From positions 1 through 5,223 of the forward strand of contig CAJXGK010000164.1 of NCBI GenBank assembly GCA_913053815.1: 5,223 nucleotides of DNA, given 5' to 3'. The position numbers and the translations under genes were made by a program. This document shows, one piece after another, positions 1 through 5,223 of this stretch. The notes under the pieces are model-generated. The model did no database searches, had not been told where the DNA came from, and saw only the letters and a list, made by a program, of their open reading frames with translations. Each line of letters starts with the position of its first letter. Positions within the stretch are counted from its first letter, which is position 1. Origin of the DNA: an uncultured Rhodanobacteraceae bacterium (lineage in GTDB: Bacteria > Pseudomonadota > Gammaproteobacteria > Xanthomonadales > Rhodanobacteraceae).

Positions 1-234
1 GGGCTGGCAGTAGCGGTAGCGCCGGCCATAGCGGTTCTTGGTGTGGTACGGAGACATGGCCCGCCCGTCGCTGCCGAAGACCAGTCCCTTGAGAAGGAAC
101 GGCACCTTGCCGCGGATGGCATTGGCCCGCTTGCGCCAGTTGGTTTCGAGGATGGCCTGGTGCGATTGTCCGTGGGCATTGAGGATGAGGCCGATCTGAG
201 GGCCGATCTTGAACAGGGGCTTGCCGCCATTTGA
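1..234 (-). pseudogene. C-terminal remnant of a large serine recombinase
   Basis: Read on the minus strand, this stretch is open without a stop from 234 to the left edge (78 codons). It encodes a sequence typical of the region after the DNA-binding recombinase domain of large serine recombinases: a basic NWRKRANAIRG segment, then FLLKGLVFGSDGRAMSPYHT, then a YGRRYRYC motif. In this family such a segment follows the catalytic resolvase domain and often forms a zinc ribbon; here the paired cysteines before the GRAMSP segment are absent, as in many phage and transposon recombinases. An in-frame TAA at 237-235 and the lack of an in-frame start upstream of GRAMSP show that the catalytic N-terminus is missing, so this is a broken gene whose C-terminal end lies off the left edge. 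Intact members catalyse integration, excision or transposition with a serine nucleophile; this piece cannot. The family call rests on motif recognition only. Confidence 0.7.
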
Positions 235-235
235 T

Positions 236-241
236 TATGAT
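236..241 (+). promoter_or_regulatory. Possible -10 box upstream of the SseB-domain gene
   Basis: TATGAT at 236-241 is close to the sigma-70 -10 consensus and lies in a short AT-rich gap between the recombinase remnant and the next gene. It would start transcription near 248, giving a leader of about 14 nt that still holds the GGAG ribosome site. The only -35-like match, TTGAAC at 209-214, is 21 nt away, which is too far for a good promoter. This is a weak prediction. Confidence 0.25.
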
Positions 242-261
242 TTATCTGAATGGAGTACAAC

Positions 262-810
262 ATGAGTGAAGCAGGGCAAACGCCCGTCAACCAACCGCCA
301 CCAACCTTCGAACCCAACGCCGAACTGGAGTATCTGCTGGCCGGTGCGCAAACGGGCAAGGTGTCGATTATTACCGTGTATCAGGCGCTTTTGAGAGCCC
401 CCCTGTATGCCATGTTCGATCGCTCGATGGATCCGGAAAATCTCGATACCTCGGCCAATGCACTGGTGTTCGAGACCGGTGATATGGGCAATCTCATGGT
501 GCTGTTCACGGCCCCTGAGCATTCCGAGCGGATTAGCTCGGATTTGGGTGAGTTTGCTCATCCCGGTCAGTTGGCGGGTGAGTATGTGGTGGGTTCATTG
601 GCAGCCGATACCGGCATTATTCTCAATCCGGGGCACGAGTACGGCATGAAGTTGTCGGCCGCGGGGCTGGCTCGTCTCAAGGGCGATTTCGGTACCCGCG
701 CCGGCCCCCAGGGCGGGAGCGGTGAACCGGGGGCTGGTGGTGGCCCGCAGGGGGGGGCTTCCGGCAGTGCACCGCCGGGTGGCGGAATGCCGTTCCCACG
801 ACTCAACTGA
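262..810 (+). CDS. SseB N-terminal-domain protein with Gly/Pro-rich tail
   Basis: This encodes a 182-residue soluble protein with no signal peptide or membrane helix. Residues about 18-143 look like the SseB N-terminal domain: an N-terminal ELEYLLAGAQTGK helix, a central segment where a regulated value is read (LVFETGDMGNLMVLFTAPEH), and the hallmark LNPGHEYGMKLSAAGLARL near residues 121-139. The name comes from the E. coli 'enhanced serine sensitivity' protein, not the type III secretion SseB; the biochemical role of the family is not settled. E. coli SseB is longer and has a second domain, which is replaced here by a low-complexity tail of Gly, Pro, Ala and Ser (about 144-182) with two GPQGG copies. 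The start at 262 was chosen over the in-frame ATG at 250 because GGAG at 252-255 sits 6 nt before it and lies inside the longer reading. The gene appears monocistronic and converges on the lipoprotein gene. An 8-G run at 750-757 lies in the tail. Confidence 0.72.
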   Translation: MSEAGQTPVNQPPPTFEPNAELEYLLAGAQTGKVSIITVYQALLRAPLYAMFDRSMDPENLDTSANALVFETGDMGNLMVLFTAPEHSERISSDLGEFAHPGQLAGEYVVGSLAADTGIILNPGHEYGMKLSAAGLARLKGDFGTRAGPQGGSGEPGAGGGPQGGASGSAPPGGGMPFPRLN

Positions 811-865
811 CGGGCTGCTGAAACGCGTTATGCCGGCTGCATTTCCGCCCGCCTTGCGGCTTGAA

Positions 866-894
866 AACGAAGCCCGGCATGGTCGGGCTTCGTT
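866..894 (-). terminator. Hairpin terminator between convergent genes
   Basis: The arms 866-876 and 884-894 are perfectly complementary (11 bp, GC-rich at the loop end) around a 7-nt loop. On the minus strand the 3' arm runs into TTTTC, giving a modest U-tract, so it most likely ends the lipoprotein transcript about 27 nt after that gene's stop. On the plus strand it lies 55 nt after the SseB-domain gene but is followed by GCGATG, with no T run, so termination in that direction would be weaker. The rest of the 811-920 gap shows nothing recognisable. Confidence 0.65.
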
Positions 895-920
895 GCGATG
901 CTCCAATAGGAGCAGTAGGT

Positions 921-1145
921 TCAACCCCCACCGGTGGGGGTTGGTTTCGGCGCGGACTTTGCGGCCGACGCCTTCATGTGAGTTTGCGGTGTGGTTGATG
1001 TTATCTCTTGGCCGGCATCGTCTTTATGAGGGGCGCTCACGGGAGCGGCTTTCTCCGGGACTGGTGCGGCTTGTTGCTTTTCAGAACAACCGGACACTAC
1101 GACCGTGGCTCCGATCAGGGCTGCCAATACCAGAAAACGCTTCAT
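921..1145 (-). CDS. Small predicted lipoprotein
   Basis: This encodes a 74-residue precursor. Residues 1-20 form a classic lipoprotein signal: basic MKRF, a hydrophobic stretch (LVLAALIGATVVV), then the lipobox V-S-G-C with the lipidated cysteine at residue 20. Serine at the +2 position argues for sorting to the outer membrane rather than retention in the inner membrane. The mature part of about 55 residues has low complexity (rich in Ala, Pro, Lys, Ser, Thr), looks disordered, and ends PTPTGGG; I recognise no family. The start at 1145 is well supported by AGGAGG (complement of 1154-1159) 8 nt upstream; a longer in-frame reading up to 1280 would bury this signal peptide. The gene diverges from the exporter/synthase operon and shares its upstream region, so co-regulation is possible but unproven. 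A terminator hairpin follows at 894-866. Confidence 0.75.
   Translation of the reverse strand: MKRFLVLAALIGATVVVSGCSEKQQAAPVPEKAAPVSAPHKDDAGQEITSTTPQTHMKASAAKSAPKPTPTGGG
922..943. repeat. Perfect 22-bp palindrome at the lipoprotein stop codon
   Basis: The sequence from 922 to 943 equals its own reverse complement: a CAACCCCCACC arm joined directly to its complement, centred between 932 and 933. It has no loop and no T-tract on either side. It covers the last codons (Pro-Thr-Pro-Thr-Gly-Gly-Gly) and most of the stop codon of the lipoprotein gene. It could be a binding site for a dimeric protein or a transcript-end structure; the sequence alone does not decide. Confidence 0.6.
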
Positions 1146-1197
1146 GAAAGGAACCTCCTCCCATTGGTGACCGACCCATGCTGGAACGATTCGCCGC

Positions 1198-1220
1198 ATT
1201 TTACAATCGGTTTCGAACCG
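1198..1220. promoter_or_regulatory. Possible divergent promoter elements and inverted repeat
   Basis: On the plus strand TACAAT (1202-1207) resembles a -10 box, and on the minus strand TAAAAT (1203-1198) resembles another; they overlap by two bases. The minus box would give a leader of about 45 nt that includes the strong AGGAGG of the lipoprotein gene. The plus box would start the operon transcript near 1214. No convincing -35 box is visible for either. Just next to them, CGGTT-TCG-AACCG (1208-1220) is a short inverted repeat that could be an operator. All of this is inference from short matches. Confidence 0.35.
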
Positions 1221-1269
1221 AGGGTATCGTGGTTTCGTGTACCATGACGACGACCTTGGTAAAAGCATC

Positions 1270-2151
1270 ATGCGGGGCAAGGCGTTGGGAGCAGTGATCC
1301 ATGTTGAGCGGCTGAGTTTTCGCTATCCCGGTAGTACGTGCGATGCCCTCCGCGAGCTTTCCCTCGATATCGAAAAGGGCAGTCTGTTTGGCTTGCTGGG
1401 GCCGAATGGTTCCGGCAAGACGACGCTCATTTCCTTGCTCATGGGCTTGTTGACTCCGGGTTCGGGTTGCATCGATATCGCGCAAGAAGGGGTATCGACG
1501 CGGGCCGCCCTGGTGCCCCAGGATAATGCGTTTTACGATTGTTTGAGTGTGCTCGAAAACCTGCATTTTTTTGCGGGAGTCCAGGGCATTCGGCAGTCGG
1601 AACGCATTGCCGCCGTCATCGACACGGCGGATTTGGGCGCATTCCGGCACACTCGGGCACAGCGCCTTTCGGGCGGGTTGAAACGACGTCTGAACCTGGC
1701 AATCGGCCTGTTGGGGGAACCTCATTTACTGTTTCTGGACGAGCCCACCGTCGGGATCGACCCACAATCGCGGCATTTCATTCTGGAAGCAATCAAGCGC
1801 ATTAATGCCGCGGGCACAACGGTGGTCTACAGTTCGCATTACATGGAAGAGGTGCAAGCGCTGTGCGATGAGGTCGGCATTCTCGATCGGGGGCGATTCC
1901 TCGCGCGTGGAAATTTGCATACCTTGCTCGGGGGCGACCGGGGCGGGCAACTGAGCATGGGTCTGGATCGGGCGCCGGATCCGGCCTTGCGCGAGGCCTT
2001 GAGCCATCTTGCGCAATGCTCCGACAAGCAATTAAAACAGTTGTTCGCATTGCTTTCGGGCACCGATGTGAGCGTGGATCGCGTGCGTTATGGTCACGCC
2101 GACCTGGAAGCGTTGTTCATGCATCTTACCGGCCATCAACTCAGGGATTGA
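1270..2151 (+). CDS. ABC-2-type exporter, ATP-binding protein
   Basis: This encodes the nucleotide-binding subunit of a DrrA/CcmA-type export ABC transporter. From the ATG at 1270 it is 293 residues and every core motif is present: Walker A GPNGSGKTT (about 45-52), Q-loop VPQ (Gln84), signature LSGGLKRRLNLA (from 133), Walker B LLFLDEP with Asp157 and Glu158, D-loop GIDP, and the switch histidine in YSSHYMEEV (His190). The C-terminal DLEALFMHLTGHQLRD is the usual end of this subfamily. The dimer would hydrolyse ATP at the inner face of the membrane to drive the permease encoded 1 nt downstream. The start is uncertain: GTG 1237, ATG 1270 and GTG 1294 are all in frame; 1294 gives the most family-like N-terminus (IHVERLSFRYPG) but its GGGAG is only 2 nt away, and none has an ideal ribosome site. 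The position ahead of ACP and ketosynthase genes suggests export of their product or a conjugate; the substrate cannot be read from the sequence. Confidence 0.93.
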   Translation: MRGKALGAVIHVERLSFRYPGSTCDALRELSLDIEKGSLFGLLGPNGSGKTTLISLLMGLLTPGSGCIDIAQEGVSTRAALVPQDNAFYDCLSVLENLHFFAGVQGIRQSERIAAVIDTADLGAFRHTRAQRLSGGLKRRLNLAIGLLGEPHLLFLDEPTVGIDPQSRHFILEAIKRINAAGTTVVYSSHYMEEVQALCDEVGILDRGRFLARGNLHTLLGGDRGGQLSMGLDRAPDPALREALSHLAQCSDKQLKQLFALLSGTDVSVDRVRYGHADLEALFMHLTGHQLRD

Positions 2152-2152
2152 A

Positions 2153-3355
2153 ATGAGAGCCAGCCTGCATTTGATCAAAAAGGAAATCCTGCTGCTGATG
2201 CGGGATTGGCACGCGCTGGTGTTGCTGTTCGTGATGCCGGCTGCATTTATTCTGATCATGTCGCTTGCATTGCAGAATCGGTTTTCGGCCCAGAGTGGCG
2301 TGCACATCGGGTATTACCTGCTCAATCGGGATACGGGCGCAGTGGATGTCGCCCTTCTCAAGGGCTTGCGTGCGATGCACGGGTTTCGTGCGTTGCCGAC
2401 TACTGCGTCGCAACGGGAACTGGAAGCGCAGGTGCGCGGCGGCAAGCCCAGGTTCGTGTTGATTGTGCCGCCGGGGTTCGGCGAGTCATTGGCAAGCGAT
2501 ACCCCGGTTCCGCTGCGCATTATGGCGACACCGGATGTTTTCCCTGCCGTGTATCGGCTGTTTCAGTCCAGTGTGCGTGAAGTGCTGGCCAAGGTGTATC
2601 TGAAGCAGGCGCTGAATGCTCTTGCCCGGCAGAGTAAAGGCGAACTACCGTCGGGATCGATCGATATGGACAGGGTGAACAAGCTGCTCGTGAGCCAGTC
2701 GCTCTACTCGCCTGGGGGGAAGGGACGGTTCCCGTCTTCCGTGCAGCAGAATGTGCCGGCCTGGCTATTGTTCGCCATGTTCTTTATTGCCATCCCCTTG
2801 TCCACCACCTGGGTGCGCGAGCGTGAGCAGGGCACTTATATGCGTCTGCGCAGCATGGGGCTCGGTATGCCGACATTGTTGTTCGGCAAGTTGGTGCCGT
2901 ATATCGGGCTCAATTTGCTGCAAGTGATTTCGATGCTTTTGATCGGTGTCTTCGTGGTGCCGTGGTTCGGGGGCAATACATTGACCCTGGGGCATTCCTG
3001 GCCCGCGCTGATACTGATGGCCGCGGTGGCGAGCTTTGCCGCGGTGGCCTATGCCTTGCTGGTAGCCAATCTGGTGACGACGAGCGAACAGGCGACCATA
3101 TTTACCGGAGTGGCCAATTTGTTGATGGCTGCGCTCGGCGGGATTATGGTGCCACGCTTTGTCATGCCGCAGACGTTGCAGGCCGTGAGTCATTACTCCC
3201 CCATGGCCTGGGGGTTGGATGGTTTTCTGGATGTTTTCCTGCGTGACGGCGGAGTGAGCATGGTGGCGGGATCGGCATTGAAGCTGTTCGCGTTCGGTGG
3301 CGCCTGCCTGGTGATGACAGGGCTTTATATGGGCTGGCGACGAGGAAAACACTAA
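2153..3355 (+). CDS. ABC-2-type exporter permease
   Basis: This encodes a 400-residue membrane protein with the ABC-2 permease layout. There is one helix near the N-terminus (about 21-40), a large extracytoplasmic domain of roughly 160 residues, then five helices at about 203-221, 249-269, 284-304, 315-333 and 374-394. Between the second and third lies EREQGTYMRLRSMG (223-236), the conserved cytoplasmic coupling segment. SHYSPMAWGLDGFLDVFL (346-363) before the last helix is also typical. The long soluble loop matches the ABC2_membrane_3/YhhJ-like group rather than short DrrB-type permeases. It would form the transport path with the ATPase encoded just upstream. The ATG at 2153 is preceded by AGGGA at 2143-2147, 5 nt away, and lies 1 nt after the ATPase stop, so translation is probably coupled. 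Homologues export lipids, glycans or small hydrophobic molecules; the specificity is unknown here. Confidence 0.92.
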   Translation: MRASLHLIKKEILLLMRDWHALVLLFVMPAAFILIMSLALQNRFSAQSGVHIGYYLLNRDTGAVDVALLKGLRAMHGFRALPTTASQRELEAQVRGGKPRFVLIVPPGFGESLASDTPVPLRIMATPDVFPAVYRLFQSSVREVLAKVYLKQALNALARQSKGELPSGSIDMDRVNKLLVSQSLYSPGGKGRFPSSVQQNVPAWLLFAMFFIAIPLSTTWVREREQGTYMRLRSMGLGMPTLLFGKLVPYIGLNLLQVISMLLIGVFVVPWFGGNTLTLGHSWPALILMAAVASFAAVAYALLVANLVTTSEQATIFTGVANLLMAALGGIMVPRFVMPQTLQAVSHYSPMAWGLDGFLDVFLRDGGVSMVAGSALKLFAFGGACLVMTGLYMGWRRGKH

Positions 3356-3356
3356 C

Positions 3357-3611
3357 GTGGATAAAGCACAACTGATGCACGAGTTGAAGGTACTCATCAT
3401 CGAGGAGTGCGAGAAGGATGTGCGCCCGGAACAGATTGACAACGATGCAATTCTGATCGGACGGGAGGGCGAACTCGGACTGGATTCGCTGGATGCGTTG
3501 CAGATTTCGCTTGCGGTCAAGCAGCGGTATGGCAAGCGCATCGCCGGCAATAATAAAACGCGTGCCGCCCTGCAATCGATCAACACGTTGGCCGATTTCA
3601 TTCGGCTCTGA
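3357..3611 (+). CDS. Acyl carrier protein (APE-like type II PKS/FAS)
   Basis: This encodes an 84-residue acyl carrier protein. The motif ELGLDSLDALQISLAV carries Ser44, the attachment site for 4'-phosphopantetheine, followed by the usual helix II. The LGLDSLDAL form, the acidic first helix (LIIEECEKDVRPEQI) and KQRYGKRI after helix II resemble the carrier proteins of aryl polyene and related clusters more than the housekeeping AcpP, which has a highly acidic DSLDTVE helix; here helix II is less acidic. It would hold the growing chain for the ketosynthase encoded 9 nt downstream, after activation by a phosphopantetheinyl transferase not in this window. The GTG start at 3357 is 1 nt after the permease stop, with AGGA at 3343-3346 ten nt ahead; an ATG at 3375 is in frame but would cut into helix I. 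Confidence 0.9.
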   Translation: MDKAQLMHELKVLIIEECEKDVRPEQIDNDAILIGREGELGLDSLDALQISLAVKQRYGKRIAGNNKTRAALQSINTLADFIRL

Positions 3612-3620
3612 GCGCGGGCG

Positions 3621-4766
3621 ATGGGAAAGGCTTATTTGCGCGGGATGGCCTTGAACTGCGCCTTGGGCGCGGATCGGAATGCTTGCGTGACGGCCCTGCG
3701 GGCGGGCCGGAAAAACATCACCGGAGTGCATCTCGATACCTTCAGCGATCCGCTGGAACTGAGCTATTATCGCATTGCGGACGATGCCGCTCTGTTCGAC
3801 CCTGAACGCATGGAACGTTTGTTGCCGCCGGTCGTAGCGGCGGCTGTAAGTCAGGCGGGACTGAATGCGCAGCAATGTCGAGAGCTGCCGGTTTTCCTCG
3901 GCTCTTCCTGTCTTTCCATCGCTTGCGAGGAGGCGCGCTATGCGCGAGCACTCGCCGGTGACGTCGGGCATGCCCTGCCGATACGACAGTCCCGGTTCGA
4001 CACCATCGTTTCCATCGTGCAAGAAACTACCGGCAGTCGCGCCGCAACGTATACTTGGAATACCGCGTGCACCTCGGCTGCGAATGCCCTGCTTGCGGCG
4101 CAACGCAGCCTGGCGTCGGGCCGTTACCGACAGGCGCTGGTGATTGGAGTCGAGCTGGCCAATCTCACCACGTTGGGCGGTTTTTCCGCACTGCAAATCC
4201 TGGTGGATGCGCTGCGACCTTTCGATGCCCGCCGTGCCGGCATGGTGTTGGGGGAAGGCATCGGTGCCGTGGTGTTGAGCGTCGAACCCGGCTCGGCTGG
4301 AACGCCTCGACTGTTGGGCGGCGCATCCAATTGCGACAGTTATGGGGTGACCGGGGTAAACCCGGATGGCAGCTCGATAGCAGCGGTGCTGGCCCGTGGT
4401 CTGCGGATGGCGGGCGTGGGGGCCGAACAGATACGTGCGCTCAAGGCGCACGCAACCGGTACTGTTGCCAATGATGCCGCCGAGGCGCAAGGCATGCATG
4501 GGGTGTTCTCGCCCCTGCCGCCGGTGTGCGCACTCAAGCCCTGGCTGGGGCACACCATGGGCGCTTGCGCTGTCAATGAACTGATTCTGTTCGCGAGTGC
4601 GCTGGAGCAAGGCTTTATTCCGGCCACCACGGGATTTGAAAAAACGGACGATGCCCTGCATGTGACCCCGCTGATCGCCGAGGCGCCGGCCGCGCCCGGG
4701 TGTTACCTGCTTAGCCAGTTTGGATTCGGTGGGAACAACACCGTGCTGATTCTGGAGCAGCCGTAA
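3621..4766 (+). CDS. Beta-ketoacyl-ACP synthase, catalytic (APE-like KS)
   Basis: This encodes a 381-residue FabB/FabF-fold condensing enzyme. It would take an acyl chain onto Cys150 and join it by decarboxylative condensation to a malonyl unit on an ACP. The catalytic set is complete: Cys150 in WNTACTSAANALLAAQ, His277 in KAHATGT, Lys306 and His311 in KPWLGHTMGA, and the C-terminal FGFGGNN glycine loop. It is somewhat shorter than FabF (about 410). The ACTSAANAL nucleophile elbow and the IGVELANLTTLGGFSALQ segment resemble ketosynthases of aryl polyene clusters more than primary FabF; the second residue of the HGTGT motif is Ala here. It starts 9 nt after the ACP gene with only a weak ribosome site, so coupling to the ACP is likely. 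Its stop overlaps by one base the start of a cysteine-less homologue, the arrangement expected for a KS-chain-length-factor pair. Condensing activity is close to certain; the substrate and product are not known. Confidence 0.92.
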   Translation: MGKAYLRGMALNCALGADRNACVTALRAGRKNITGVHLDTFSDPLELSYYRIADDAALFDPERMERLLPPVVAAAVSQAGLNAQQCRELPVFLGSSCLSIACEEARYARALAGDVGHALPIRQSRFDTIVSIVQETTGSRAATYTWNTACTSAANALLAAQRSLASGRYRQALVIGVELANLTTLGGFSALQILVDALRPFDARRAGMVLGEGIGAVVLSVEPGSAGTPRLLGGASNCDSYGVTGVNPDGSSIAAVLARGLRMAGVGAEQIRALKAHATGTVANDAAEAQGMHGVFSPLPPVCALKPWLGHTMGACAVNELILFASALEQGFIPATTGFEKTDDALHVTPLIAEAPAAPGCYLLSQFGFGGNNTVLILEQP

Positions 4767-5223
4767 TGGAAGCGACATTATTGTCCGGCTCGCATTATCT
4801 GTGTGCGCTGCGTGACGATGAGGACTTGCCGGCGCTCGACAGTATGCTGAAAGACGTATGCCGAACAGCCTGTCGGCGCGTGGATCGTTTCGTTCGGCTG
4901 GCGTTGCTGGGTTCGGCACACTGTGTGCAGGGGCATGAATTGCATTCGGATTGCGGGGTGTATATCGGCTCTGCACACGGGCCGCTGGCGAGCAATATTT
5001 GCGTGCAACAGCAGATGCTGTGTCAACACGAACTGCCCAAACCGTTCAACTTCATCAATACGCTGGGTGGCATGGCGGGCTTTCATGTAGTCGCCAATTT
5101 GCAACTCGGTGGGCCCAGTCTGTTCATCAGCCGGTATGTGCAGAGTCTGCAAGCCGTACTGGAGATGGCGTTGGTGGACCTGGCCGTGGGGGCAGTCGAT
5201 CAGGCGCTGGTAGGGGTGGTGGA
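4766..5223 (+). CDS. Ketosynthase-like chain-length factor, cysteine-less (partial)
   Basis: The first 152 complete codons of a gene that runs off the right edge. The protein looks like the N-terminal half of a ketosynthase fold: an IGSAHGPLASN segment (67-77), KPFNFINTLGGMAGFHVVANLQLGGPSLFIS (92-122), and a helix with LAVGAVDQALVGVV. Aligned by GPSLFIS to active ketosynthases (GPS...TAC), the nucleophile position falls at Val125 in RYVQS, followed by Gln126; there is no cysteine nearby. The family is the 'beta-ketoacyl synthase-like, N-terminal' group, which includes the chain-length-factor partner in aryl polyene pathways; such proteins pair with an active KS and help set chain length. The ATG at 4766 shares its A with the stop of the KS gene, and GGAG at 4754-4757 is 8 nt upstream, so the two are probably made in equal amounts. 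The C-terminal half is not visible, so the rest of the active site cannot be judged. Confidence 0.8.
   Translation, partial: MEATLLSGSHYLCALRDDEDLPALDSMLKDVCRTACRRVDRFVRLALLGSAHCVQGHELHSDCGVYIGSAHGPLASNICVQQQMLCQHELPKPFNFINTLGGMAGFHVVANLQLGGPSLFISRYVQSLQAVLEMALVDLAVGAVDQALVGVV

Noticed and set aside
262..810. Reading the SseB-domain gene as the type III secretion translocon SseB
   Set aside because: The NPG...L motif and soluble profile match the serine-sensitivity SseB family; there are no membrane helices and no secretion-system neighbours.
922..943. The 22-bp palindrome as a Rho-independent terminator
   Set aside because: No T-tract follows it on either strand and it has no loop; the hairpin at 866-894, with TTTTC on the minus strand, fits better.
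722..1147. A 141-codon plus-strand open frame bridging the SseB tail, terminator and lipoprotein gene
   Set aside because: It runs through a terminator hairpin and antisense to a lipoprotein with a good signal peptide; the product has no recognisable features.
1201..1725. A 174-codon minus-strand open frame crossing the divergent region
   Set aside because: Most of it is antisense to the ABC ATPase Walker A and signature region, and no protein motif is visible in it.
2765..3601. A 278-codon minus-strand open frame
   Set aside because: It is antisense to the permease and ACP genes, has biased low-information composition and no family resemblance.
3162..4976. A 604-codon open frame on the minus strand, the longest in the window
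   Set aside because: It lies antisense to the permease end, ACP, KS and partner genes, all of which have clear family motifs. Its translation is rich in Arg, His, Gln and Pro with no recognisable domain, as expected for the shadow of GC-rich coding sequence.
1..5223. CRISPR array, tRNA, rRNA or riboswitch
   Set aside because: No regularly spaced direct repeats, no tRNA-like cloverleaf ending and no rRNA-like stretch were seen; the non-coding gaps are all under about 150 nt.

Overview
The window is about 60% GC by eye, with tightly packed genes and short gaps. It looks proteobacterial, probably a gammaproteobacterium or relative, but no marker gene fixes the taxon. It reads as the left edge of a type II polyketide/fatty-acid-like biosynthetic locus next to ordinary chromosomal genes and a scrap of a mobile element.

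Left part (1-1145). On the minus strand, 1-234 encodes the C-terminal part of a large serine recombinase. An in-frame stop cuts it off upstream, so it is a remnant running off the left edge. Next, on the plus strand, is a 182-residue SseB N-terminal-domain protein (262-810) with a Gly/Pro-rich tail. A small lipoprotein gene (921-1145, minus strand) converges on it. A hairpin between them (866-894) looks like a terminator, chiefly for the lipoprotein gene. The lipoprotein stop codon lies in a perfect 22-bp palindrome.

Divergent region (1146-1269). It carries a strong ribosome binding site for the lipoprotein gene, two overlapping -10-like boxes pointing in opposite directions, and a small inverted repeat. 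The plus-strand operon starts here.

Operon (1270-5223, plus strand, runs off the right edge). Five genes follow with gaps of 1, 1 and 9 nt and a final 1-nt overlap: an ABC-2-type exporter ATPase, its six-helix permease, an acyl carrier protein with the DSL phosphopantetheine site, a catalytically complete beta-ketoacyl synthase (Cys-His-Lys-His), and the start of a second ketoacyl-synthase-like protein with no cysteine at the active-site position. The ACP and the KS/cysteine-less-KS pair resemble the elongation module of aryl polyene (APE) and related Gram-negative type II PKS pathways. My reading is that the KS and its partner form a KS-chain-length-factor heterodimer that extends chains on the ACP, and that the ABC pair moves the product or a lipid conjugate out of the cytoplasm. 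The product cannot be determined from this window. The ABC exporter at the head of the operon, where APE clusters usually have an MMPL/RND-type exporter, is the most notable departure from the known layout.
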